Shown in pieces: positions 45,445-55,957 of a stretch of DNA of 64,000 nucleotides (positions are counted from its first letter, which is position 1; each line of letters begins with the position of its first letter). Under the pieces are notes generated by a model, which was given only the letters and a program-made list of their open reading frames with translations, searched no databases and was not told where the DNA came from. Source of the DNA: Papaver somniferum (taxonomy: Eukaryota > Streptophyta > Magnoliopsida > Ranunculales > Papaveraceae). The stretch covers positions 192,486,418 to 192,550,417 of the forward strand of contig NC_039358.1 in the NCBI RefSeq assembly GCF_003573695.1. The letters are read 5' to 3'. The translations under genes were made by a program, and so were the position numbers.

Positions 45445-45817
45445 GGTTCTCCTCCCTATTTCCATAACGGACAAGACAAAAACCAAGTGTTGATATAACG
45501 TATTCAAACACTCAGAGCTGATTGCTTACATTTTTTGCAAGCCAGTTCATCTTTCTGATACAAGTCATAAAAAACCAACACCTTCACACTCTCAACACCT
45601 TCTTCCCTTCGTTCCCTAAGATCAACCCCATCTCCTTCACTTTGTGACCGAAGCAAGTCTGGAACGGCCATTTCTTGGTTTAATCCAGAATTGTACAGAT
45701 TGATCTCTCGAATCAGAAAGCATTCCCGTGCAGTGCATTAGGGTTTAAATTCGTTTCTCATCCACACACACCCAAATTTACCAAAAAGCACAGAAACAGT
45801 TTTCACCCATAAACAAT

Positions 45818-45835
45818 TGGCGACCACAGTGGGAG
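45818..45835 (+). promoter_or_regulatory. Primer-binding site of X
   Basis: TGGCGACCACAGTGGGAG two bases after the LTR. I do not assign the tRNA. Confidence 0.75.
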
Positions 45836-46665
45836 ATTAGTCTCTCGGTTGTGAAGTCAATTTCTTCAAAATCCAATTCAATTTTACTGATTTTTAAAAT
45901 GGTGAATCTTAGGTCTGGATCAACAACCAATCGTGATGGGACTAGCGCTGACAACACTCTCGGTGTTGATATCCCAGGTGTCACCGTGCAGTCATCCAAT
46001 ACCATCAATGTATCTCGTGGAATTACTTCCTCTACTACCAGCACCAGCGGAGCAAGAGGAGATATTCCATTGGGCGCGACACCTCCTATCACCAGCGCCA
46101 GACCAGCTGCATACCCCGACATCTCTTCAAGTGTAACGCCTCTATCTGTCACCAGAGCAACTGTCACTCCTCCATCGGGACGAGGAGATGGAGGAGCCAG
46201 AGGAGGACAACCCCCTATTACCATAGTGGATTTGATGGATAGACAAGAAATCCTTGCTAAGGCACAGACAGACATGGCTACAACTCAGGAAGAGGTACTC
46301 ACTTTTCTTAAGACATTAACTGATCGATTGCCACAAGAGCCGCGACAGCCTCTGGAACCAACAAGGTACGCATTCAACGCACCCGGAGAAGGTACTTCAG
46401 CGACGCAGGCCTACATGGACCTGATCAAAGAAGCGATAAACGACATACTCAATCTCCTCATCAAGATGACATCACATATGAGTGCTCCTGTCATGGAAAC
46501 TCCTACACTAGTGACCGATCATCACAACGATCCTCCTCAAGTCAATAGTTTCACTATGAACCAGATGTCGGTGGATCAGGAAGCGGCTTCTCTAGTGGAA
46601 AGTTTATGCGAACCTTTACACCTCTTGAATAATCAGCGGGCGGAGATGTTTGCTGCAATCAACCA

Positions 46666-46736
46666 GAGGAAGGTCACAACCGTACCCTACATGTTATCGC
46701 ACGCATCAAGGATTCAGAGTTCAAGAGGGCCCTTAT
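46666..46736 (+). pseudogene. X protease, 5' part before Athila-N
   Basis: Frame 46666 reads a basic lead-in ending KRAL and runs into CTTAT, the target site duplicated by Athila-N. It continues at 55353. See the 3' part for the catalytic motif. Confidence 0.6.
46732..46736. other. Target-site duplication CTTAT, left copy
   Basis: CTTAT here and at 55353-55357 flank Athila-N exactly, and both belong to the X protease codons for Leu-Ile. Confidence 0.9.
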
Positions 46737-48249
46737 TGATGTTTTTTCAAAAGTTGTTGTAGATTGTGGTAAAAGGGGTTCTTTTCGAACTTGTGAAGGT
46801 AACTCTTTTTTTTTTAGATTTAATAAAAATAAAGCAAATTAATTTTCAAAGAGTGATGTCAAGATTTAAAATGGACTAAGGCTCCGGATTCACTATTACT
46901 TCAAGTTGATTGGTTACAAAAATATTTCATAATTATTATCTAGCTCTTTTTCCATTAAATCACTTATTAATCTATAAGGTGTCCAAATATTAAATTGTAA
47001 TCCTTAAGCATGATTTATCAAAGAATTAATTCTAAGCATAAAACATCAAACTGATTCACAACTAATTAAGAAAACCATTTTTATCTCTTTTTTTTATTGA
47101 TCCAAGTGAATTAAATAAAATAAATAATTAAGAAATTATAAAAAGAATTTACCAATCAAACATGAGTGAATCGCTCCTCCGTCGCCTCAGTCACCAGGTA
47201 TTTTAGCCGCTCATCATGTTGGAAAACCTCTCAAAATATTTCATTGATGCTCAAAAGTGTTTTACAATGAAGAGAAAGACAAGAAAATGATATAAAACAG
47301 GATTCTGCGACCCACAGAAGGTGTCCAGAGTCAACGACAAAGCTGAAGTGCTGTTGTCGTTGGGAAACTACGACCCACAGGTGACAGTCGATGTCACTGT
47401 TGATAAACGACGGTCTTGGAGAGTCTGTTCTTCACGTTCTTCCTCCTCGCAACAGCAGCAGCAGTAGCAGAGCCAGAATCTCTGCAACTTGGATTTTCTT
47501 GCTCTGTAGTGCTCTAAACCTCTCCCAGTTCTCTCCAAAATTTTCTAAACTCTTTAGCCTTGTATTTATAGTGTTTTAGAACAAAAATATCCGACCATAA
47601 CACCGTATAATCTCCCATTAATCCCGTCATTGCTCGCTGCCCATATTTAACAATAATTTCCATTTTTGGCTTCTACACACGTTAGATTTGATCCTGCACG
47701 CTCTAGTTAGCCTTCTCAACGTCTCAGCACTCTTTCAACGCTAGTAGAACTCCTCCATGCACACAAGAACTTCAATTTTGCTCGTGTTACAGTACACGTG
47801 CTCTGTTTTGGGTGTGTGAATCATCACGCGTTTTCCAGCCAATTCCGATCAAACCCACTGCCCAAAATGTGTTCCTTAACCTATATCACATCTCTCTATC
47901 AAATTTCAGCCATTGAATCGACCCGTAACCCCTTCATTTTTGTGATCAAACTTCTGCCAGTTGAGAATTTCATTTCCCGCCAAAAAACAGTTTTCAAACG
48001 AAGAAGAAAGGGTGTCCCCCTATCCTGAACTGAGGTGCGAATAGCAGGTGTCCACTTAGGTGCCCCTTAACCGATAGTGAGAGTCCGAATAACAATTGTC
48101 CTTCAAGGGTGCCCCGGGCAAATTTTCGAGCCGAATTTTCCAAAAATGTTTATTTCCTAAAAATATATAAAAACACAATATTAATGCAAAAATAGAGTTC
48201 CAACAATACGGACATTGAGGACAAATTAGACACAAAAATGCGTCTATCA
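46737..48249 (-). repeat. 3' LTR of Athila-N
   Basis: Minus strand starts TGATAGACGCATTTTTGTG and ends AAAAAACATCA. Frames such as 47391-47579 occur identically in both LTRs and are not genes. Confidence 0.93.
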
Positions 48250-48265
48250 AATACCCCCAAACTTA
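48250..48265 (-). promoter_or_regulatory. Polypurine tract of Athila-N
   Basis: On the minus strand AAGTTTGGGGGTATT abuts the LTR, the same as in Athila-1. Confidence 0.8.
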
Positions 48266-49571
48266 TTATTTTCTAGTCCTCGAGAAAATTTATTCTAGAA
48301 AGGAAAATCATTTGAACCCCTAGGTGGCCCTAGTGGCGGAGTGTTGTCTCCGGAGGGTTTACCAGAGGTGTACCCACAAAACCTTTACTCCAGACCCTAA
48401 CTATCTACGCAAAATCTTGGAAAGCACTGAAGAACCTCCTTGGTTGGCATACTTATTAATTATAGGAGGAAGTACCCTGATGCGAAATTCCAATTACTGT
48501 ACACGACTTTTAACTCAAGCATACTAAAATTCATATAAGTGACAGAGCTATACTAAGATAGTTTCACGATGGACATCATACTCGGAGTCAGACTAATCAC
48601 ATGAAAATATTAAGAAGATGGAAAAAGAAAAATGTAGATGGTTGAAAAGTGAACGGTGTTTCCCATATCTGTCTGAAGGCCTCTGCCAAGGTGAACCTAA
48701 CCTAGATGACCGAGATACCGGTCTGACTAATATTAACACACTGGCATATACAAGGGAACCAGTGGTCAATAATCCTAACTCTAGGTCAACACAACTGGCA
48801 TATACAAGGGTACCAGTGGTCGACTTTATTAAACACACATTTATTTAAGAACTAACAACATGATTGGACCTTGTGGACCCAAGCGCATGTTTCTTGTCAG
48901 CATATTACATGGTAATTCACGTGGATCCTGCATTCCACGCTTGTTTAGGCGACGGAGACAGGGAGAACACACACATATTGCTATCCAAGTGTTAGTATTT
49001 ATTCCGATTGGTCTACTGGTCTGGTCTAATTTTTTTTTTTTTTTTTGAAAAGGTAACTCAGTCACTCTATTTCACCCTAGCAAAGGTAACAACTTGAATC
49101 GTGTGCCCCACCAAATCACTTGAAATAAAAGAAAACTGAAAATAGAAAGTGAAAAGGACTCGACGAGATATGGCGAAACTATCATGTTATTTCTAACACC
49201 TGAGCTTTGTGCTTTTATGAATAGACTCTATAGATGTTTCCATCTAGTCAGATTGGTTCCTCAACTCCTAAAACAAAAATGTTTCCATCCACTTAGATTG
49301 GTTAGTGCTATCCTTAATACGTATAAATTTCTAGGCTTTGGAGTTTATTTATTGCAACTAAAAGATTTTCCCATACCCCCAAACTTAAATCTAACATTGT
49401 CCTCAATGTTTCCAATGATAAAATTAACAGCATGAACGAGGAGAAATTGTTACCACTTGAAGCAAAAGGGTTGAGGAAAGATATTACCGTGTTGCGTGAG
49501 ATTAGGTTACCTCCCAAGAAGTGCTAAGTTTAAAGTCTTCATCCAGACATCAAATACCTCAAAAAGGATCT
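48266..49571 (-). other. Athila-N 3' non-coding region
   Basis: Reversed homologue of 19260-20390. It holds the paired repeat (48734-48769, 48787-48823) and the CATTGAGGACAATG plus GGGGGTATGG motif (reversed, 49373-49410). A T-run is at 49029-49045. No supported ORF. Confidence 0.7.
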
Positions 49572-50693
49572 TCACCTTCCAAAGTCATATACCAATAGCC
49601 GAAAGAGTTGTGGGTCCATAATACCAAATAGAGCTAACACCAATATGAGACAACTGCACTGGTTCAGAAAAATGAACAGAAGGAGCACATCCTCATCTAA
49701 GGTTTCTTGCAAGACAATCGGATCTATCCAGAGCCTCCAGTTGGGCTTCATAAGAGTGTCTTCAAAAATAGATTCATCCGAAAAGTGGGTTTCTAATATA
49801 TGGATTTCCTCCTGAAAAGTATCAGGCGGATCAGGTTGTGGAGTCTGAATAGGCTCAAGCGATACCTCAGATGCACTAGTCTTGAGTCCCAAGTTAGGGA
49901 CTTCTACTGGGGATAATTGACAATCTCTACCCCCAAATTTAGGGTTTTGGGTGTCCCTAGATAAACTAGTCACAATATTCCTAATTTCTAGACCATCCGG
50001 TTCCTGAAAAAGGTCAATTGCTTTCTCTGAGTTATAATCAGGTGGTTCATCCTCTAAATTCTTTTGAGGTATACTAGCTATAGGACTTATATGTTTCATA
50101 TCCTCTATGGTCATCCCTAGAGTTTCCTTATTGTGTTGAAGCACGGTTACTGTCCTAATCTCATGATCACCATCCAAATCGGAAGTTATAGGTAAAATAT
50201 CAGATGAGCCTACAAATGCATAATTGGGGTCCAACTTAGGAGGATCTTTAGGCTCTTCGAAATAATGGATTAAGGTAGATTCAGTAGCTAGTAATGGTTC
50301 AAACCTAGATTTCCATCTATCGGTATCTAACATAGGAATAGAATCCAACAGAGCATTTACTTGTTCAATGTTGCTATCATCGTCGAAATCCATGCTAAAA
50401 CGGGCTAGACAACTCTCTAATGGATCTTCCGATTCGGTGTTTGGTACAGACTTCGGAACTAAGGTTCCTATCATGTTGACCTCTTCAATGCACGTGTCAT
50501 CTAGCTCAGATGGTAGCTTACTAATATTAAAAATGTTCAGCTCAATAGTCATATTACCAAAAGACAAATTCATAATACCATTTCGACAGTTAATGATCGC
50601 ATTGGATGTAGCTAAAAACGGGCGACCTAAAATCACTGTTATTTGGTTCTCTGGGTCAGGGATAGGTTGGGTATCTAGGATAAAAAAATCCAC
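49572..50693 (-). CDS. Athila-N protease end, pre-RT linker and acidic C-terminal module
   Basis: 373 codons. The first 55 residues are the end of an Athila protease (VILGRPFLATSNAIINCRNG, then MNLSFGNMTIELNIF). Then comes an acidic linker that includes PPKLDPNYAFVGSSDILPI and HNKETLGMTIEDMKHISP, the segment that precedes RT in Athila polyproteins. Directly afterwards, where RT should begin, the frame changes to a DGLEIRNIVTSL...NPKFGG module and DPQLFRLL tail shared with Athila-1. So RT to integrase was removed in frame. Intact apart from a shift from the upstream protease half (about 50700-50814). Confidence 0.75.
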   Translation of the reverse strand: MDFFILDTQPIPDPENQITVILGRPFLATSNAIINCRNGIMNLSFGNMTIELNIFNISKLPSELDDTCIEEVNMIGTLVPKSVPNTESEDPLESCLARFSMDFDDDSNIEQVNALLDSIPMLDTDRWKSRFEPLLATESTLIHYFEEPKDPPKLDPNYAFVGSSDILPITSDLDGDHEIRTVTVLQHNKETLGMTIEDMKHISPIASIPQKNLEDEPPDYNSEKAIDLFQEPDGLEIRNIVTSLSRDTQNPKFGGRDCQLSPVEVPNLGLKTSASEVSLEPIQTPQPDPPDTFQEEIHILETHFSDESIFEDTLMKPNWRLWIDPIVLQETLDEDVLLLFIFLNQCSCLILVLALFGIMDPQLFRLLVYDFGR

Positions 50694-50699
50694 CGGATA

Positions 50700-51107
50700 T
50701 ATAACTTGTCGACCTCTATGAGAACATCCTCGATCACACCACGAGGAATTTTAACGGACCTATCAGCTAACTGAAGTGTCATCTGTGTAGGTTTCATCTC
50801 ACCAAGTCCTAGCTTAAGGTACACATGGTATGGCTAAGTTCACACTGGCTCCTAAGTCAAGCAACGCTTTCTCAACACGGTACTTACCTATTGTACAAGC
50901 AATGGTAGGGGACCCTGGGTCTTTATACTTAGGAGTAGTGGTATTCTGAATAATAGAACTCACATGACTAGCTATGAAGGCTTTCTTCTGGACACTGAGC
51001 TTACGCTTTCGCGTACACAAGTCCTTAAGGAACTTGGCATAAGAGGGAATCTGCCTAATTGCATCTAATAATGGAAGGTTGATATTAACCTGCTTAAAAA
51101 CCTCCAA
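50700..51107 (-). pseudogene. Athila-N protease, N-terminal half
   Basis: Minus frame 51107-50814 reads INLPLLDAIRQIPSYAKFLKDL, CTRKRKL, then KALLDLGASVNL, the Athila protease active-site motif (D-L-G-A-S), and ends at a TAG/TGA after CVP. A further block (about 50800-50700; QLADRSVKIPRGVIEDVLI) is in another frame. Two frameshifts separate the gag, protease halves and the next ORF. The D-x-G core is present. Confidence 0.75.
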
Positions 51108-51252
51108 TATATCGTTAAAGTTGGACTCCCTCTTAGTCGGAACTAGCAGCTGGGGGAACGGGGCTCTGGGAACAAACCGGGCTCATCAGGACCCTCATTG
51201 GTCTCTTTGGAGACTCTATCAGTCTCCTCATTTTCTGGCTCATAAGGGTGAA

Positions 51253-52596
51253 CTACACATGTTCACTATCAGGCATGGCAACCTTATTGTCAACTTTCTT
51301 TCCACTCCTAAGGGTTGTAATAGAGTTCACATGATTGTACGATTTCTCTGCTTTAGGATTGGGTTGAGTTTGACTAGGAAACTTACCTTTTTCCCTCAAA
51401 GACTCATTTATATGACTAACCTGGGTTTTCAACTCGGAAATAGCCTGAGAGTTAGCCTGACCTATTCTCTTATTTTCTTCTATACCTTGAGCAACAGATT
51501 GCTGAAACTCCATAGTGTTACGAGTTAACAAAGCAAGAGACTCTTCTAAACTCATAATCTTCTTATCCGAAGGGTTCTGAAACTGTCGGGGCTGAAGGAT
51601 TCTTAGGATAGCCAAAACCTGGGGGAGCTTGAGAGTTACTAGACTGACCTTGATTCTGGCCCTTAGACCAAGAAAGGTTGGGATGGTTTCTCCACCAGGG
51701 TTATAGGTTTCTGAATAAGGGTCAAACTTCTGACGGTTATCGAATCTAGTGTTGTTATAAAGAGCATTGGCTTGCTCTTCAACAGTATGGTCTTCCCAAA
51801 AAGGCTCTATTCTACCACTAGTACCACTAGAATGACCTAATTCCAACGCTTCTAACCTTTTGGCTATGGCTGCTATTTTAGCATCTGACTCATAGGATCC
51901 TTCTACCCTATTGACATTTCCTCTACTTAGAAGAATTGTTTTCTGGGGTTCCCTATTATTTTCCCATTGTTGGGTCTTATTGGCGATTTCATTCAAAAAT
52001 GTCATCGCCTCATCAACAGTTTTATTCTCAAACCCACCTGTGCATAAGGACTCAACCATGGTCGTTGTTGAATAGTCTAAACCCTCGTAGAGGATCTGAA
52101 CTAACCTAACCTTCTCTAAACCATGATGAGGACATTGAGAAATTAAGTCATTGAACCTTTCTAAATACCTATATAAAGATTCTCCCTCTTGTTGAGCAAA
52201 AGTACAAATTTGTGTCCTAATAGACGATGTTTTGTGCCTTGGGAAAAACTTATGTATAAAGGCAGATGTAAGTTGTTCATAGGTTTCAATTGACTCAGAA
52301 TCCAAACTATACAGCCAAGATTTGGCTTTATCTTTTAAGGAAAAGGGGAATAACCTAAGTTTCAGTGCATCATCACTAAGGTTTTTAATTTTCAGAGTAC
52401 TACATACTTCCTCAAATTCCCTAACATGAAAATAGGGGTTCTCATTCTCTTTTCCTAAAAAGGTTGGGAGCATCTGTAAAGTCCCAGGTTTGAGTTCATA
52501 ATTTGCCTCGGTTTCAGCTAACTTGATACAAGACGGACGAGAGGTCCTAGTTGGGTTCAATAAAGCTTTTAAAGTTGCCATTTCTGGCACTACCAA
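51253..52596 (-). CDS. Athila-N Gag
   Basis: 447 codons from ATG 52596 on the minus strand. Gag core: LPTFLGKENENPYFHVREFEEV split by a short turn, FPFSLKDKAKSWLYSL, FIHKFFPRHKTS, EGESLYRYLERFNDL and QCPHHGLE, with IANKTQQW after it (about residues 40-210). Then come a KRLEALELG helix, an Asn/Gln-rich linker, and a coiled coil (MSLEESLALL, about 330-390). No classical zinc knuckle. In intact Athila this Gag builds the particle and packages RNA. It is the best-preserved Gag in the window; the protease follows after a stop at 51253. Confidence 0.9.
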   Translation of the reverse strand: MVVPEMATLKALLNPTRTSRPSCIKLAETEANYELKPGTLQMLPTFLGKENENPYFHVREFEEVCSTLKIKNLSDDALKLRLFPFSLKDKAKSWLYSLDSESIETYEQLTSAFIHKFFPRHKTSSIRTQICTFAQQEGESLYRYLERFNDLISQCPHHGLEKVRLVQILYEGLDYSTTTMVESLCTGGFENKTVDEAMTFLNEIANKTQQWENNREPQKTILLSRGNVNRVEGSYESDAKIAAIAKRLEALELGHSSGTSGRIEPFWEDHTVEEQANALYNNTRFDNRQKFDPYSETYNPGGETIPTFLGLRARIKVSLVTLKLPQVLAILRILQPRQFQNPSDKKIMSLEESLALLTRNTMEFQQSVAQGIEENKRIGQANSQAISELKTQVSHINESLREKGKFPSQTQPNPKAEKSYNHVNSITTLRSGKKVDNKVAMPDSEHV

Positions 52597-53814
52597 AGGA
52601 CTAGGAGAACTTTCTTCACAAAGACGCAGATTCTCAAAACTGAAGTTTCCAAAAACGGGCTCTCAAAGAACAATCTTCGAGCTCCCTGCTACATCAGAAG
52701 AACTACTAGGTTTTGCTAATCAATCGACCTAGAGTATCTCTTTTCCAAGCCCTATTAACAAAATCGGGCATACACTAAAAAAATCAAAAAGAAATAAAAA
52801 TCCTAACAGGAAGGTTCTAGCAATCACACAGCAGGCTGACTCGACTTTACCACAGCAAACCTAGAGATTTCTAGCAAACAACAAGCATGATGGCTCACTT
52901 AGATTGTTTCTAGACTAGCTTCTATATCTCGAAAGGGAATTCGTTACAATTTAAGCAAACCCCTCTGGAATCAATCCGAGTCAAAGTAAGTTGAATCGAG
53001 GCGAGGGAAGCAGTGGAGCTTTGATACCCAAGGCCTCACCGCAGTACAAGGCGGCGCAGTCACGCATTCAACTCACAGAAACCGTCATGAACTTCGAAGT
53101 ATGCTAAAAGAATAACCAATATCCTTCGAAAATTTTTCCTAACAAGCTCGATACCCTATAGGTCTCTTTCTAATCAGATTTTAAAGCTTGGGTTCGCGTT
53201 AGGTTTTGTTCTCCTAAAGCGGGCAAGAAGGGAGCGGTGATGAAATCCGAACCCTTATCTTGTTTAGGCCAGGCCTTGCCCTTTACTAGGAAAATAAAGA
53301 CAGTCCAAATTCGTCCTCAATCAATGATCACCTTAAGGAATACAGTAACTCGCTTACAGGAGATTCGCGAGTGTTTCGATTGGACTTACCTCCCGTACCA
53401 GACGGGGGATGAACCGTTGTCGTCGACTCGGGCCACGACTCCTATGCCGTGTGCGAACCCGAGGGGCCGAGGTGATATTGTAATCACCGTCCTTCCCTGC
53501 ACACAGTTTGTATTTAACTACCCTTCCGTAGGGTTTAAAAAAAATAATAATAAAGTCCAAGAGTCCAGTCCAAAGTCCAAATAAAGTAAAGTGCAAAAAA
53601 AAGAAAAATAACCTAAAAAAAATAAAAAATCTCTCTTTTTTCTCTCTTTTCTATTATAAAACAAAAAAAATTCCTCTTTCGCTCCTTTCGCTTTAAGCTT
53701 TTCCTTCCAAGGTCCTTAGTACTCCACTTCGAACCTGCAAATCAAAGACAAAAAGAAACGTAAAAAGGAAAAAAAATAATAAACCTAAAAAAAAAAAATT
53801 CTACCTAAGCACAG
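52597..53814 (-). other. Athila-N 5' leader
   Basis: Reversed homologue of the Athila-1 leader 16453-17514. Purine/pyrimidine-rich runs near 53580-53800. No supported ORF; the small frame 53237-53584 plus is antisense to the leader. Confidence 0.65.
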
Positions 53815-53833
53815 GTCCGCGTCGGCGGCGCCA
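53815..53833 (-). promoter_or_regulatory. Primer-binding site of Athila-N
   Basis: On the minus strand TGGCGCCGCCGACGCGGAC, six bases inside the LTR, the same as in Athila-1. Confidence 0.8.
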
Positions 53834-53839
53834 AAAATT

Positions 53840-55352
53840 TAATGTTTTTTCAAAAGTTGTTGTAGATTGTGGTAAAAGGGGTTCTTTTCGAACTTGTGAA
53901 GGTAACTCTTTTTTTTTTAGATTTAATAAAAATAAAGCAAATTAATTTTCAAAGAGTGATGTCAAGATTTAAAATGGACTAAGGCTCTGGATTCACTATT
54001 ACTTCAAGTTGATTGGTTACAAAAATATTTCATAATTATTATCTAGCTCTTTTTCCATTAAATCACTTATTAATCTATAAGGTGTCCAAATATTAAATTG
54101 TAATCCTTAAGCATGATTTATCAAAAAATTAATTCTAAGCATAAAACATCAAACTGATTCACAACTAATTAAGAAAACCATTTTTATCTCTTTTTTTTAT
54201 TGATCCAAGTGAATTAAATAAAATAAATAATTAAGAAATTATAAAAAGAATTTACCAATCAAACATGAGTGAATAGCTCCTCCGTCACCTCATTCACCAG
54301 GTATTTTAGCCGCTCATCATGTTGGAAAACCTCTCAAAATATTTCATTGATGCTCAAAAGTGTTTTACAATGAAGAGAAAGACAAGAAAATGATATAAAA
54401 CAGGATTCTGCGACCCACAGAAGGCGTCCAGAGTCAACGACAAAGCTGAAGTGTTGTTGTCGTTGGGAAACTACGACCCACAGGTGACAGTCGATGTCAC
54501 TGTTGATAAACGACGGTCTTGGAGAGTCTGTTCTTCACGTTCTTCCTCCTCGCAACAGCAGCAGCAGTAGCAGAGCCAGAATCTCTGCAACTTGGATTTT
54601 CTTGCTCTGTAGTGCTCTAAACCTCTCCCAGTTCTCTCCAAAATTTGCTAAACTCTTTAGCCTTGTATTTATAGTGTTTTAGAACAAAAATATCCGACCA
54701 TAACACCGTATAATCTCCCATTAATCCCGTCATTGCTCGCTGCCCATATTTAACAATAATTTCCATTTTTGGCTTCTACACACGTTAGATTTGATCCTGC
54801 ACGCTCTAGTTAGCCTTCTCAACGTCTCAGCACTCTTTCAACGCTAGTAGAACTCCTCCATGCACACAAGAACTTCAATTTTGCTCGTGTTACAGTACAC
54901 GTGCTCTGTTTTGGGTGTGTGAATCATCACGCGTTTTCCAGCCAATTCCGATCAAACCCACTGCCCAAAATGTGTTCCTTAACCTATATCACATCTCTCT
55001 ATCAAATTTCAGCCATTGAATCGACCCGTAACCCCTTCATTTTTGTGATCAAACTTCTGCCAGTTGAGAATTTCATTTCCCGCCAAAAAACAGTTTTCAA
55101 ACGAAGAAGAAAGGGTGTCCCCCTATCCTGAACAGGGGTGCGAATAGCAGGTGTCCACTGAGGTGCCCCTTAACCGATAGTGAGAGTCCGAATAACAATT
55201 GTCCTTCAAGGGTGCCCCGGGCAACTTTTCGAGCCGAATTTTCTAAAAATGTTTATTTCCTAAAAATACATAAAAACACAATATTAGTGCAAAAATAGAG
55301 TTCCAACAATACGGACATTGAGGACAAATTAGACACAAAAATGCGTCTATCA
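53840..55352 (-). repeat. 5' LTR of Athila-N
   Basis: Partner of 46737-48249. Its left end reads TAATG instead of TGATG, one change in the terminal dinucleotide. The right end is followed by CTTAT. Confidence 0.93.
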
Positions 55353-55796
55353 CTTATCGACAAAGGAGCGTCTTCGAATGTGATTATTCTCAAGACTCTC
55401 AAGACAGCCAAGGTTCGCCCAGGCAAGATCGTACGGAAGCCTACTACGATGACAGACTTCGAGGGAAACCAAACCAACGCATACTGGTATGTCAACCTGA
55501 ATTTATCTGTAGGGCCCGTCCAGTCAAAAGTGAAATTCGAAGTCATAGAAAAAGAGTCAGACTACCACATGATATTGGGGAGATCGTGGCTTCATGACAG
55601 TAGGATTGTCCCTTCGAAATATCACCAGTGCCTGGAGACTATGCTGAATAAAGAAGTCGTTCGAATGCCTGCATTGTTGTCTCCCTATGCAGCGATATGT
55701 GGAGTAGAATTGTTTAAACCAAGAGAAGCTCCCCAGGAAGGATCAGACAAATTTCATTGCATCCCACTCCTCACGTGGGCGTCGATTCAGGAGTAA
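55353..55796 (+). pseudogene. X protease, 3' part after Athila-N
   Basis: The frame restored across the insertion gives an active-site region LIDKGASSNVIIL: the Asp and Gly of D-x-G are present but the middle residue is Lys. The flap and C-terminal region follow: DYHMILGRSWLHDSRIVPS and KYHQCLE. Ends TAA 55794-55796. Retroviral-type aspartic protease that would process the polyprotein. Coding continues poorly to RT. Confidence 0.75.
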
Positions 55797-55957
55797 TACC
55801 GACTCGCATCATTGAGGGCTAAGCCCCACGATGCATCTTTGCTGACAAGGCGTTCTTCTTCATCTGGTGAAGCCGCAACCCACGCTCACGCTAAGAGGGA
55901 ATGAACTTTTGTGGAAAGCCGTGACCAGAAAAGAAAAATGGACAGATCGGGTGCTGC

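Larger units (their letters stand above)
43275..45815 (+). repeat. 5' LTR of element X
   Basis: Begins TGTTGATGGTGGATTTTAG and ends CCCATAAACA, about 2,541 bp, with TGTT/AACA termini. It contains a set of hairpin repeats (43969-44867), palindromes (45058-45136) and a TATA box at 45437-45444. Plus-strand frames in the LTR, for example 44203-44769, have no recognisable product. Confidence 0.85.
45899..46736 (+). pseudogene. X Gag N-terminal part, joined out of frame to protease
   Basis: ATG 45899 opens a frame rich in Thr, Ser, Gly and Pro (residues 1-110), followed by a helical segment (VDLMDRQEILAKAQTDMATTQEEVLTFL split here as about residues 118-150) and a Gln/Asn-rich part. No gag core or zinc knuckle is visible. 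From about 46666 a different frame encodes RTLHVIARIKDSEFKRAL, the lead-in to protease, so the middle of gag seems deleted or frameshifted. The ORF is cut by Athila-N at 46737. Confidence 0.6.
46737..55352 (-). mobile_element. Athila-N: complete, young, non-autonomous Athila element
   Basis: LTRs 46737-48249 and 53840-55352 are both 1,513 bp with only about 20 differences by eye and no visible indel. Perfect TSD CTTAT. Reads on the minus strand: LTR, primer-binding site, leader, gag, protease, acidic ORF, 3' non-coding region, polypurine tract, LTR. RT, RNase H and integrase are absent: the protease frame runs through the conserved pre-RT linker and then jumps to the 3' module shared with Athila-1. 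It inserted into the X protease gene. Confidence 0.95.

Noticed and set aside
45778..46275. Minus-strand 165-codon ORF
   Set aside because: Antisense shadow of the X Gag frame, which has the better position after the primer-binding site.
47391..48028. Small ORFs repeated at 54494-55131
   Set aside because: They are the same LTR sequence of Athila-N in both copies, antisense to the element; not genes.
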